Numbered from the stretch's first letter, positions 1 through 7,676 are shown. The stretch: 11,239 bases of DNA from Candidatus Omnitrophota bacterium (GCA_016206815.1 JACQQT010000032.1:1-11239); one strand, 5' to 3'. The notes: generated from the letters alone by a model not told the origin. Made by a program: numbers and translations.

Positions 1-125
1 CCCGGCTCTCTCACCACCATCACTTTTTTGTGCTTCTTCCTAAAATAAGAAGCAACAAAGCCGATGTGCGTGCTTTTGCCCGTGCCTTCCCCGCCTTCAA
101 ACGTAATGAAAATGCCTCGCTTCAT
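1..125 (-). CDS. tmk: Thymidylate kinase, N-terminal fragment (3' end outside window)
   Basis: The first 41 codons plus two bases of a kinase that phosphorylates dTMP to dTDP for DNA synthesis. The visible peptide starts MKRGIFITFEGGEGTGKST, with the P-loop G-x4-GKS at 11-18, and continues to VVREPG at the window edge; FEGxEGxGKST followed by a REPG segment is characteristic of bacterial Tmk. ATG at 125 overlaps the cysS stop (ATGA, 125-122), so it is likely translated by coupling. The rest of the protein lies outside the window, so the LID and the DR(Y/H) region cannot be checked. Confidence 0.92.
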   Translation of the reverse strand, partial: MKRGIFITFEGGEGTGKSTHIGFVASYFRKKHKKVMVVREP

Positions 126-1531
126 AGTAATTTTTTAACCCTGGTTCCGCTGGCTGTATCTTCTAAAATAAATCCTTTTTTTCTCACTTGATTTCTTAAA
201 TTATCCGCGCGTGAGAAATCTTTTTCTTTACGCACTTTTTGCCGTTCTTCAACTAACTTTCTAATGTCCAATGGAATATCTTGGGTAAAAAACAACTTTG
301 AGAAAACGCCCAGAATGTCGTCTACTTCATTAAAGAATTTATCTGCCTGTTTATCTTCGTCGGTCCCAATTTCATCTTTGGAAATTAAATTTCCGCTTTT
401 TATGAAAGCAAAAATAATCCCTAACGCTTGGGGTACATTCAGGTCATTCTCCAATGCTTCACTGAAGTCTTGTTTCGTTCTTTTAAGTAAAATAGAAAGT
501 TTTCCAGAACCTTTTTGTTTTTCAGGACGCATTGCACCAAAACTTCTCTCATACCAAAAATCTCGAATTCTTTTTAAAGCTTCCTGTGACGCACCCATTC
601 CTTCCAGTGTAAAATTGAGTTGCTGACGATAGTGAACTGACAACAACGCATATCGGATTGCCATCGGGTCATAGCCTTTTTGAAGCAAATCGCGAAGCGT
701 GTAAAAATTCCCTTTCGATTTCGACATTTTCTCGCCATTGACAAGCAGGTGTTTTGCATGAAGCCAGTACTTCACAAACGGCTTGCCGGTGGCGCCTTCG
801 GACTGGGCAATTTCATTTTCATGATGCGGGAAAATCAAATCCTCACCTCCGGCATGAATATCGAAGGTCTCGCCTAAATATTTCATACTCATCGCAGAAC
901 ACTCAATGTGCCAACCGGGCCGGCCTTTGCTCCACGGGGAATCCCAGGCGGGTTCTCCTTCTTTCGCTTTTTTCCAAAGCGCAAAATCAGCGGCTTCTTC
1001 TTTTTCGTACTCATCCACATCCACGCGAGCGCCTTGAATGTTTCCTTCCAGTTTCTTTTTGGAAAGCTTTCCGTAATTCGGAAATGTGCTGACGCGGTAG
1101 TAAACGGATCCGTCATTCACATAGGCGATTTTTTTTGCCACCAACTTCTCAATTAAAGCCACCATGGCTTTAATTTCCTCCGTCGCCCGAGGCGGATGCT
1201 CGGGATGGTTGGGCGGAAGGATATTGAGCGTTTTCAAATCTTCGCCAAACGCATCGATGTACGGTTGTGTAAAATCCTGTAATTTTTTCCCATCACGGTT
1301 GGCGCCTGCAATGGTTTTGTCATCCACATCAGTAATGTTCATCACGTGCTTGACTTTCAAACCTTGATATTCCAGAAAACGCCTCAGTAAATCTTCGAAA
1401 ACAAAGGTGCGGAAGTTTCCGATGTGGGCGTAGTCATAAACCGTCGGACCGCAGGTATACAAGGAAACTTCGCCTTTTCGAAGCAGCTTCAATTCTTCGA
1501 GTGTTCCCGAAAGCGTATTAAAAAGTTTCAT
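122..1531 (-). CDS. cysS: Cysteinyl-tRNA synthetase
   Basis: A 469-residue class I synthetase that charges tRNA-Cys. Signatures are complete: TCGPTVYDYAHIGNFRT, with zinc ligand C27 and HIGH-type HIGN at 36-39; MNITDVDDKTI (64-74); WHIECSAMS with zinc ligand C211; FPHHENE (234-240) giving H236 and E240; and the KMSKS loop at 268-272. The spacing C211-H236-E240 equals that of the E. coli enzyme. The C-terminal domain ends with the usual pattern ADNLRNQVRKKGFILEDT. The start overlaps the gltX stop by ATGA (1531-1528), and its own TGA overlaps the tmk start in the same way, so gltX, cysS and tmk are probably co-translated. In Bacillus cysE lies between gltX and cysS; it is absent here. Confidence 0.97.
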   Translation of the reverse strand: MKLFNTLSGTLEELKLLRKGEVSLYTCGPTVYDYAHIGNFRTFVFEDLLRRFLEYQGLKVKHVMNITDVDDKTIAGANRDGKKLQDFTQPYIDAFGEDLKTLNILPPNHPEHPPRATEEIKAMVALIEKLVAKKIAYVNDGSVYYRVSTFPNYGKLSKKKLEGNIQGARVDVDEYEKEEAADFALWKKAKEGEPAWDSPWSKGRPGWHIECSAMSMKYLGETFDIHAGGEDLIFPHHENEIAQSEGATGKPFVKYWLHAKHLLVNGEKMSKSKGNFYTLRDLLQKGYDPMAIRYALLSVHYRQQLNFTLEGMGASQEALKRIRDFWYERSFGAMRPEKQKGSGKLSILLKRTKQDFSEALENDLNVPQALGIIFAFIKSGNLISKDEIGTDEDKQADKFFNEVDDILGVFSKLFFTQDIPLDIRKLVEERQKVRKEKDFSRADNLRNQVRKKGFILEDTASGTRVKKLL

Positions 1532-2946
1532 GAGGCCAGCGCCCGTTCAAAACGTTTTTTAATTTGATCCCGACTGAAAAGGGGAAAAATCCGCTTGAGC
1601 TCCGGACCGTGTTCTTTGCCGGTTAGCGCCAGACGAAGCGGCATGAATAAGTTTTTGCCTTTGGCTTTCACTTTGGGTTTGATTTGAGCGGCAAAATCAT
1701 CGAATGGCAGGAGCATCCCTGCATTCAAAACATCCAATGCGGTGCGAAAAATCTCCTTCGCTTCAGGCGTTTGAATCATCGCCGGACTCTCATATTGAAA
1801 ATCGTCACTTAAAACCTCAAGTCTTTCTGGAAGCTGGTCAAAATGCTCGATATTATCTTTAAAAACGGGCAAAATCTTGTGGACCAGCGTTTCGTCCTGC
1901 CGAAGAAGCTTTTGCTCCTTCAAATAAGCCAGTGCATGCCTTGAAAAATCTTCATCCGAAAGTATTCTCAAGTGCTGGCCGTTCACCCAATCCAATTTCT
2001 GAGAATCATAATTCGACCTGGATTTATTCACCTGCTTTAAATCAAATGCTTTCTGGAGTTCCTGCCAACTGAAAATCTCCCGGTTATCTCCCGGCGCCCA
2101 CCCCAAAAGCGCAATGTAATTTGCCAAGGCCTGCGGCAGAATGCCTTTCCTCCGAAACTCGCGTACCGAAACGGACTCCAGGCGTTTGGAAAGCGGCTCG
2201 CCGCCGGGCCCGTGTACCAAAGACAGATGCCCGTATTGAGGCGGCTTAAATCCCATCGCTTCGAGAAGCAGAATATGTTTCGGGGTATTCGAAAGATGAT
2301 CTTCGCCGCGAATCACGTGCGTGATGTTCATGAGGGCATCATCCACACACACCGCCAGATGAAATGTCGGCGTTCCGTCCGCGCGTTGAATCACAAAATC
2401 GCCCAGCATCTCGTCCAAATTAAACGACACTTCACCGCGAACGAGGTCGTTCATCTTCAGTTTCGGATTCTCAATTTTAAAACGCACCGTCGGCCGGATG
2501 CCCTGGGCCTTTCGCTTTTCAATCTCCGCCTTGGAAAAATCGCGTCCTCGATTGTCAAAACGCGGCGGACGCTTTTCGGCACGGGCAAGCCGTTTCATCT
2601 CTTCAATTTCTTCTTCCGTCACATAACAATGGTACGCCTTCCCCTCCTGGATCAAAGTCTGAGCATACTGCCGATAAATGGAAAAACGTTCGGACGCGAG
2701 ATAAGGACCCGAAGCACCTCCCACCTCCGGCCCTTCATCCCACCGAATTCCCATCCACAGCAGATCTTCCGTCAGCGCTTGACGGTATTCAGCTTCGGAA
2801 CGCTCAGGGTCGGTATCCTCTATCCGGAGAATGAACGTACCGCCTTCGCGCTTTGCGAAAAGATAATTAAAAAGTGCGGTACGGATATTCCCCAAATGGA
2901 GATAGCCGGTCGGTGAAGGTGCAAATCGAACGCGAATGGAACCCAT
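1528..2946 (-). CDS. gltX: Glutamyl-tRNA synthetase
   Basis: A 472-residue class I synthetase that charges tRNA with glutamate in the cytoplasm; the length matches the bacterial family. The N-terminal Rossmann domain has RFAPSPTGYLHLGN with the HIGH-type HLGN at 17-20, then RIEDTDPERS (41-50), and VIRGEDHLSNTPKHI (211-225). The KMSKS-type loop is EPLSKR (250-255), with proline where many have lysine; the functional SKR is kept. The zinc-site cysteines of the E. coli enzyme (CYC pattern) are reduced to one cysteine (C107 in HCYVT), so this looks like a zinc-free form, as in some other bacteria. The helical C-terminus (about 320-472) should bind the anticodon. Whether it also charges tRNA-Gln, needing GatCAB, cannot be decided here. 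ATG overlaps the ispDF stop (TAATG) without a ribosome site, so coupled translation is likely. Confidence 0.96.
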   Translation of the reverse strand: MGSIRVRFAPSPTGYLHLGNIRTALFNYLFAKREGGTFILRIEDTDPERSEAEYRQALTEDLLWMGIRWDEGPEVGGASGPYLASERFSIYRQYAQTLIQEGKAYHCYVTEEEIEEMKRLARAEKRPPRFDNRGRDFSKAEIEKRKAQGIRPTVRFKIENPKLKMNDLVRGEVSFNLDEMLGDFVIQRADGTPTFHLAVCVDDALMNITHVIRGEDHLSNTPKHILLLEAMGFKPPQYGHLSLVHGPGGEPLSKRLESVSVREFRRKGILPQALANYIALLGWAPGDNREIFSWQELQKAFDLKQVNKSRSNYDSQKLDWVNGQHLRILSDEDFSRHALAYLKEQKLLRQDETLVHKILPVFKDNIEHFDQLPERLEVLSDDFQYESPAMIQTPEAKEIFRTALDVLNAGMLLPFDDFAAQIKPKVKAKGKNLFMPLRLALTGKEHGPELKRIFPLFSRDQIKKRFERALAS

Positions 2947-4133
2947 TATTCGTTGGAGGTTAAAACGACCAAGGCTTGGCAGGATGCCGCTAGACTCAAC
3001 CCTTCGGGGCCAAGGCCCTCTGCCGTTTTGGCTTTAATGCTGACGTTATCGGAAGAAAGATTCAATAATTTTGCCACGCGTGCTTGAACTGCCTTTTTTT
3101 TCGTTCCCAGCTTTGGCCTCTCGAGAACAATCGTTGCATCCACTTGAGCGGGGCGAAATCCTTTTCCCGCTGCCATTTTAAGCGCTGCCGTCACAAAACA
3201 CTCACTCCTTGCATTCCGCCACCTCTTATCTCGGTCGGAAAAGAAATCGCCGATATCCCCCGCTCCGATCGCCCCCAAAATGGCATCCGTAATTGCGTGA
3301 AGCAAGAGATCGCCATCGGAATGCCCCATCGGCCCCACCGGGGAGGGAATCCGCACACCGCCGAGATAAAAAGGTCGTTTCGAAACCAATTGATGCCGGT
3401 CAAATCCAAGCCCAAAACGCAAAGACCGGTTCTGATTCATTAAACTCCTAACTAAAATGAGATCTTGATACGTGGTGACTTTCAGATTGGGTTCTGAATG
3501 AAGCACGGCCTTCATCTCGCCGCCGATCGCTTCGATCAAAGCCGCGTCGTCCGTCGCCCGAAAAGCACGATCGCCCAACGTCTCATAAGATTTCAAAAGA
3601 GCCGACTTTTTAATAATCTGCGGCGTCTGCGCTTCAAAAAGCTGGGTTCTGTCCAGGGTACGTTTGATCTTTCCCGTTCCCGGTTGAAACACTTTGACGG
3701 TGGGAACTACGGATTGTCCCAACACAACCCCATCGGCTCCGTTTAAGTTTTTGAGTAAATGCTGAAACCACCTGGTTTTGATTAAAGGTCTCGCTGCATC
3801 ATGAATGCAGACGTATGTGGTTTTTGGAGAGGTTCGCTTTAAAGCATTCCAGACCGACTCGGCGCGCGTCCGACCGCCCGGAACCGTCACAATCGGTTTT
3901 TTAAACCGATGTTGAGCCAGAACTTCCTTTCGAAACCGTTTGAGGCTGCCCGGCTCTACTGCCACGATGACTTCTCGCACCTGAGGCAGCGCATCGAACG
4001 CGGCAAGCGTATACGTCATCAAAGGCCGGCCGTTGATAGGCGCGTAGAGCTTTGCGGCTAAACGGTTCTCTGCTCCTTCACGAAATCTGCGGCTTGAACC
4101 CGCGGCTGGAATAATGACGCTAACGGCTCTCAT
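2946..4133 (-). CDS. ispDF: Bifunctional IspD/IspF (MEP cytidylyltransferase and MEcPP synthase)
   Basis: A 395-residue fusion of two enzymes of the non-mevalonate (MEP) isoprenoid pathway. The IspD half (about 1-232) makes CDP-methylerythritol from MEP and CTP: it has the nucleotide-binding IIPAAGSSRRF (7-17), HDAARPL (111-117) and AQTPQ (168-172). The IspF half (about 238-395) cyclises CDP-ME 2-phosphate to MEcPP: it has GLGFDRH with metal ligands D245 and H247, a third ligand H279 in LLLHAITDA at the expected 34-residue spacing, GDIGDFFSD and KAKTAEGLG. The step between them needs the kinase IspE, not present here. The region after EGLG reads PEGLSLAAS where family members often have a GRGEG-like motif. 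ATG at 4133 puts IIPAAG near the N-terminus as usual; a TTG five codons upstream is less likely. It overlaps the PIN-TRAM gene by 14 bases and gltX by one. Confidence 0.95.
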   Translation of the reverse strand: MRAVSVIIPAAGSSRRFREGAENRLAAKLYAPINGRPLMTYTLAAFDALPQVREVIVAVEPGSLKRFRKEVLAQHRFKKPIVTVPGGRTRAESVWNALKRTSPKTTYVCIHDAARPLIKTRWFQHLLKNLNGADGVVLGQSVVPTVKVFQPGTGKIKRTLDRTQLFEAQTPQIIKKSALLKSYETLGDRAFRATDDAALIEAIGGEMKAVLHSEPNLKVTTYQDLILVRSLMNQNRSLRFGLGFDRHQLVSKRPFYLGGVRIPSPVGPMGHSDGDLLLHAITDAILGAIGAGDIGDFFSDRDKRWRNARSECFVTAALKMAAGKGFRPAQVDATIVLERPKLGTKKKAVQARVAKLLNLSSDNVSIKAKTAEGLGPEGLSLAASCQALVVLTSNE

Positions 4134-5130
4134 CGGTTGGTTTTGCAAAGATCATGCGCCCCGCCTGTGTCTGAAGAACGCTGGTAATCGTCACCGAAAG
4201 TGTCTGGCCGATCCGGCGTCTTCCGCCGTCGACCACCACCATCGTTCCATCATCCAGATAAGCAACGCCCTGATCTTGTTCCTTCCCTTCCTTCAAAACC
4301 TTCACTTGCATCATCTCGCCCGGAATCACAATGGGTTTGAGCGCATTGGCCAATTCATTAATGTTCAAAACCTTGACGCCTTGAAGTTCGGCTACTTTGT
4401 TCAAATTGAAATCATTGGTCAACACCTTGCCGCCGATCTCCAACCCCAATTTGACCAGCTTCGCATCCACCGCGTTCAGTTCCGGATAATCGGTTTCGTG
4501 AATTTTGATTTCAATCTGCGGATTTTTCTTCATCCGGTTCAAAATATCGAGCCCACGCCTGCCTCGATTCCGTTTCAGGGGATCCGAGGAATCCGCAATC
4601 AATTGGAGTTCTTTCAAAACAAAACGCGGTAAATACAATTTCCCGCTCAGAAAAGCCGTCTCGCAAATATCGGCAACCCGGCCGTCGATAATCACGCTGG
4701 TATCCAGCAACACAATATCTTCGGCAGCGCCCTTTGCCGTAAACTTCACAAAGGGAATCATCACCGCAAACTCATCCTGTCCGCGCAAAACGGTAATCGC
4801 GCCCAGATACGCAAAAATAGCTGCCGAGATAATCCCAAATTGCGCCAGTTGATCCTGCGGCACGCCCGCGAAATTATAGGCGACTTGCATTAACAGGGAA
4901 TGGATCCAAAGACCCAACGCAGAGCCGATGAGGACTGAGAGAATATTACGAACGCTGAGATGCTTGAAATAAAGGTCGAGTAAAATGACCACGAAACCCG
5001 CAAGCGCTCCAAACAGCGCCGCCAGCCACGGAAACTGATTGAGCAATCCTCCCGAAAAATACCGGACCCCCAAGTACTGGCCGATCAAAGTAAAAGCAAT
5101 CAAAACGATAAAACGAAGCAGCATAATCAT
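4120..5130 (-). CDS. yacL: YacL-type membrane-anchored PIN-TRAM domain protein
   Basis: A 336-residue protein with several N-terminal membrane segments (about 4-22, 33-52, 62-82 and 96-115), a PIN nuclease-fold domain (about 138-262) and a C-terminal TRAM domain (about 270-330). The PIN domain has the expected acidic residues: D143 in LLDTSVIIDGR, E174 in VLKELQ, D222 in NAVDAKL and D240 in LTNDFNL. PIN domains are usually RNases and TRAM domains bind RNA, so a membrane-bound RNA-cleaving or RNA-binding protein is the likely type. Architecture and position just before ispD match Bacillus subtilis YacL, whose cellular role is poorly defined. The start is ATG at 5130, with a plausible ribosome site ten bases upstream; another ATG two codons later is possible. 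Its end overlaps ispDF by 14 bases. Confidence 0.9.
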   Translation of the reverse strand: MIMLLRFIVLIAFTLIGQYLGVRYFSGGLLNQFPWLAALFGALAGFVVILLDLYFKHLSVRNILSVLIGSALGLWIHSLLMQVAYNFAGVPQDQLAQFGIISAAIFAYLGAITVLRGQDEFAVMIPFVKFTAKGAAEDIVLLDTSVIIDGRVADICETAFLSGKLYLPRFVLKELQLIADSSDPLKRNRGRRGLDILNRMKKNPQIEIKIHETDYPELNAVDAKLVKLGLEIGGKVLTNDFNLNKVAELQGVKVLNINELANALKPIVIPGEMMQVKVLKEGKEQDQGVAYLDDGTMVVVDGGRRRIGQTLSVTITSVLQTQAGRMIFAKPTDESR

Positions 5131-5140
5131 AGGAATCAAA

Positions 5141-5149
5141 CCTGCCTTT
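5141..5149 (-). promoter_or_regulatory. Putative ribosome binding site of the PIN-TRAM gene
   Basis: The minus strand reads AAAGGCAGG, ending ten bases before ATG at 5130. The TTG three codons upstream of that ATG lies only one base after this site, which is too close, so the ATG is preferred. Confidence 0.55.
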
Positions 5150-5158
5150 CTTAAGAAA
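5147..5158. repeat. Perfect 12-base palindrome TTTCTTAAGAAA
   Basis: TTTCTTAAGAAA equals its own reverse complement. It lies 16 bases before the ATG at 5130 and abuts the purine-rich ribosome-site-like sequence. It has no loop, so it is a possible protein-binding site rather than an RNA hairpin. Being AT-rich and short, it may be chance. Confidence 0.4.
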
Positions 5159-5209
5159 ATTAAGGAACACGTTGATCGCGTTAAAATGAGCCAACATCAA
5201 TATGAGCCT

Positions 5210-5989
5210 TTACTCCTTCTTAAATAATTTCCAAGGATGTTTCTTAATATCTGCCGTGAAATCGCGAAGATCGTTATACAGTTCATCTTCGACAACCAGT
5301 TTTCCCAGCGTACCCTCCGCTTGATTGATCCGTCCTAAGAGGATATCCATTTTCTGAGTGACCCGGTTTAGATTCGAAGCCATCGTGCGAAGATCTTTTT
5401 CCTGGCCGCCCGTAATCTCATTCATTGAGGTTAACAATTGATTCATATTCACAAGCGAGCTCTTCAGCAATTTCAGCGTCTCCTGATCGCCAAAAGCATC
5501 GGTGATGCTCTTCGTAAACAAATCCACCCGCTCCATAATGGAATTGCCTTGCTTAATGAGATCATCCAAAGTCGGCGGTGAAATACCATCCGCTACCACA
5601 TCGCCGTCTTTCAAAATTCTTCCGCCTTCTACGACCGGCGTGATCGCAATGTGCGGTTCACTCATAATATGAGTCCCCTGAACGCTGAATTTGTAATGCT
5701 CATGGACCACCACCCCTTTTTCCACGAAAAAAGTAATCTCTACCTTTACGCTTTCGCCTTCCTTTTGAGGTTTTAAAATTCTGACTTTCGAAACCTCTCC
5801 CACCCGAACGCCTGAGAACCGGACCGGGGCACCCTTGTTAATAATCCCAACGTAATCAAATTGAGCACTCAGGTGATAACCCGGCCTAAAAAAATAAATC
5901 CCGCTCACAAAAAAGACGATGATAGAAAAAATTAAAAAACCGACCAATACGAAAAATCCGACCGCTACCTCAAGTCTTGGTTTATTCAT
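5210..5989 (-). CDS. mlaD: MlaD-type MCE-domain lipid-binding protein
   Basis: A 259-residue protein anchored in the inner membrane by one N-terminal helix (about 9-32) with its MCE domain in the periplasm. MCE proteins form hexameric rings that take or pass lipids at the MlaFE transporter. The MCE core is about residues 38-118, with FDYVGIINKGAPVRFSGVRV and GEVSKV as the classic pattern. A helical, coiled-coil-prone region follows (about 140-225). The end, GTLGKLVVEDELYNDL...DIKKHPWKLF, is typical of longer MCE proteins. It is longer than E. coli MlaD (about 183 residues) because of this helical tail, which in other MCE proteins can form a tube. ATG at 5989 was chosen because a strong GGAGG lies seven bases upstream; an in-frame TTG 17 codons earlier adds a non-membrane stretch and has no such support. 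mlaF ends 56 bases upstream. Confidence 0.94.
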   Translation of the reverse strand: MNKPRLEVAVGFFVLVGFLIFSIIVFFVSGIYFFRPGYHLSAQFDYVGIINKGAPVRFSGVRVGEVSKVRILKPQKEGESVKVEITFFVEKGVVVHEHYKFSVQGTHIMSEPHIAITPVVEGGRILKDGDVVADGISPPTLDDLIKQGNSIMERVDLFTKSITDAFGDQETLKLLKSSLVNMNQLLTSMNEITGGQEKDLRTMASNLNRVTQKMDILLGRINQAEGTLGKLVVEDELYNDLRDFTADIKKHPWKLFKKE

Positions 5990-5996
5990 AAATGCC

Positions 5997-6001
5997 CCTC
6001 C
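5997..6001 (-). promoter_or_regulatory. Strong Shine-Dalgarno of mlaD
   Basis: On the minus strand GGAGG, inside GGGAGGGG, lies seven bases before ATG at 5989. It is the clearest ribosome binding site in the window and decides the mlaD start. Most neighbouring genes have no such site and rely on overlap with the gene before. Confidence 0.85.
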
Positions 6002-6045
6002 CGGTATTGATTTCATGAAGCTGGATCGTTGGCCAGCCAAAAAAA

Positions 6046-6846
6046 TTATGATTCGTGATGATTGTCATGATTGCCCACCAAATATCGGTGGCTGGCTTCT
6101 TCGCTTGTAATAGGGCCCTGCGCGGATCCGGTAATAAACTGACGAATCACGGGATTTTCTGTTTTCCGGATTTCGTCAGGGGTTCCGGCACCGACAATTT
6201 TTCCGTCATACAAAAGCGCTATCCGCGTTCCCACTTTATAGGCGCTCGTCATATCATGCGTCACTACGATCGAGGTAATTTGCAAGCGCTTCTGCATTCT
6301 CAAAATCAAATCATTAATGGCGTCTGCCATGATCGGATCCAGTCCGGTCGTCGGTTCATCATAGAGAATGATTTTGGGTTCGGTGCAAATTGCCCGTGCC
6401 AAACCGACTCGTTTCTTCATCCCGCCTGACAGCTCCGCCGGCATCAAATCTTCAATCCCGCTCAAACCCACAAGTCTCAACTTCTCTTTCACGCGGCGGC
6501 CGATTTCTTCACTCGGTAAATGCGTATGTTCATAAAGTGAGAAACCGACATTTTCTCTAACGGTCAGCGAATCAAAAAGTGCGGCACCTTGAAACAGCAT
6601 GCCGATTTGCATCCTGAAATGATTAATTTCATCATCATCCACGTCAAACACGTTAACACCGTCAATTAATATCTTTCCGGAATCCGGTTTCATAATCCCC
6701 ATCACATGTTTCATCAGCACACTTTTCCCGCAGCCGGATCGGCCGATAATCACCATCGTCTCGCCGGTTTCAATCTTGAGATTGACACCGGAAAGAACGC
6801 GCTTTCCGCCAAATGATTTGTGAAGATCGCATATTTCAATCATCAT
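6046..6846 (-). CDS. mlaF: MlaF-type ABC transporter ATPase
   Basis: A 266-residue cytoplasmic ATPase that powers the MlaE permease. Motifs are complete: Walker A GRSGCGKS (35-42), Q-loop glutamine 86 in LFQGAALF, signature LSGGMKKR (139-146), Walker B IILYDEP (159-165) followed by TTGLDP, and the H-loop histidine 197 in VTHDM. The residue after Walker A is valine rather than the usual serine or threonine, a form often seen in Mla-type ATPases. The C-terminal tail after about 240 is polar and ends with several histidines (NHDNHHES); E. coli MlaF also has a C-terminal extension that helps hold the complex together, so a similar role is possible. The start is the first of two adjacent ATG codons, overlapping the mlaE stop by one base; no ribosome site is seen, so translation is probably coupled to mlaE. 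Confidence 0.95.
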   Translation of the reverse strand: MMIEICDLHKSFGGKRVLSGVNLKIETGETMVIIGRSGCGKSVLMKHVMGIMKPDSGKILIDGVNVFDVDDDEINHFRMQIGMLFQGAALFDSLTVRENVGFSLYEHTHLPSEEIGRRVKEKLRLVGLSGIEDLMPAELSGGMKKRVGLARAICTEPKIILYDEPTTGLDPIMADAINDLILRMQKRLQITSIVVTHDMTSAYKVGTRIALLYDGKIVGAGTPDEIRKTENPVIRQFITGSAQGPITSEEASHRYLVGNHDNHHES

Positions 6847-7667
6847 TAAAAAATAAGGTAAAAGAATCCCGTAAAAAATGTGTCAAACACGATAATTGAA
6901 ATAAATGAAACAACAACCGCCATGGTGGTAGACTGACCCACTCCCTCGGCACCGCCTTTTGTTTTAAACCCGAAATAGCAGCTGACAATGGCAATCACAA
7001 TCCCAAAGACAAATGCCTTAATTAAACCGGTATAAACGTCTTTCAAAATAAGGGCGGTGACGGTGCGATTAAAATATTGATAATGACTGATCCCCAATTT
7101 GAATACGCCGACGCAATAACCGCCCGCAATGCCGATCACATCGGCATAAAGTGTCAGAAATACCAGCATGACGCACGAGGCCAAAAAGCGCGGTACGACC
7201 AGGTAATGGATGGGGTCCGTCGCAAGCGACTTTAAAGCGTCAATTTGCTCGGTGACTTTCATCGTTCCCAACTCTGCCGCCATCGAAGCGCCCACGCGTC
7301 CTGCCACCATCATGGCAGTCAACACCGGTCCCAGTTCCCTCGTAATGGAGAGCGCAACCAGATCCGAGGTAAACTGTTCCGCTGAAAAAAGCCTCAGCTG
7401 ATAAGAAGACTGGAGCGCTAAAACAATTCCGGTAAACAACGACGTCAACATAACCAACGGAAGAGAGGCCACCCCGATCTTGTAAGCTTGCTCCAGGGTC
7501 GCCCGCCATCTGAGCCGCGTTGACATGGCGGTTGCCAATGTCCGCCAGAAGAGAATGGAAATGCCGCCTGAACCTTCGAACAGTTCGACGGTGTACCGCC
7601 CGAGCTTTCCAAACCACTTTTGAATATCAGCGATTTTTCTCAAATAAGTCAGAGAAACTTTAGCCAT
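6846..7667 (-). CDS. mlaE: MlaE-type ABC transporter permease
   Basis: A 273-residue inner-membrane permease of the MlaE/TGD1 family, which moves phospholipid (or related lipid) with the ATPase MlaF and the substrate-binding MCE protein MlaD. An amphipathic N-terminal region (about 1-60) precedes hydrophobic segments near 66-88, 103-125, 158-185, 205-232 and 248-273. The family signature is plain: RELGPVLTAMMVAGRVGASM (110-129), then AELGTMKVTEQIDAL (131-145) with the EQxDAL coupling motif. Length matches the family (about 250-270). The ATG start at 7667 follows the upstream stop by nine bases; no purine-rich ribosome site is visible, so coupling to the upstream gene is likely. Its stop shares one base with the mlaF start (TAATG). 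Substrate and transport direction cannot be read from the sequence. Confidence 0.95.
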   Translation of the reverse strand: MAKVSLTYLRKIADIQKWFGKLGRYTVELFEGSGGISILFWRTLATAMSTRLRWRATLEQAYKIGVASLPLVMLTSLFTGIVLALQSSYQLRLFSAEQFTSDLVALSITRELGPVLTAMMVAGRVGASMAAELGTMKVTEQIDALKSLATDPIHYLVVPRFLASCVMLVFLTLYADVIGIAGGYCVGVFKLGISHYQYFNRTVTALILKDVYTGLIKAFVFGIVIAIVSCYFGFKTKGGAEGVGQSTTMAVVVSFISIIVFDTFFTGFFYLIF

Positions 7668-7676
7668 TGTTTTCGG

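Larger units (their letters stand above)
5131..5209 (-). other. 79-base gap between mlaD and the PIN-TRAM gene
   Basis: This is the longest non-coding stretch in the window. In minus-strand reading it holds two copies of GGCTCAT (plus-strand 5202-5208 and 5186-5192) whose starts are 16 bases apart, a weak six-pair hairpin AACGCG/CGTGTT (5166-5182, one G-T pair), a perfect 12-base palindrome (5147-5158), and a ribosome-site-like AAAGGCAGG just before the next gene. I see no good pair of -35 and -10 boxes and no terminator with a U-tract. If a promoter separates the two halves of the cluster, this is the likeliest place for it. Confidence 0.4.

Noticed and set aside
2212..2916. Plus-strand open frame of 234 codons opposite gltX
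   Set aside because: It lies wholly antisense to a gltX frame with full synthetase motifs, and its translation shows no recognisable domain; it is a shadow frame.
4114..4632. Plus-strand open frame of 172 codons opposite the PIN-TRAM gene
   Set aside because: Antisense to a clear PIN-TRAM coding region, with no domain pattern or ribosome site seen.
5166..5182. Hairpin AACGCG/CGTGTT as a terminator after mlaD
   Set aside because: Only six pairs with one G-T, and no clean U-tract follows; too weak to call a terminator.
4946..5200. Minus-strand frame starting in the mlaD/PIN-TRAM gap, a possible small leader gene
   Set aside because: It continues out of frame into the PIN-TRAM gene with no recognisable features, and the main gene has its own start and ribosome site.
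5990..6040. Upstream TTG start for mlaD, adding 17 residues
   Set aside because: The ATG at 5989 has a strong GGAGG at proper spacing and places the membrane helix at the N-terminus as the family expects.
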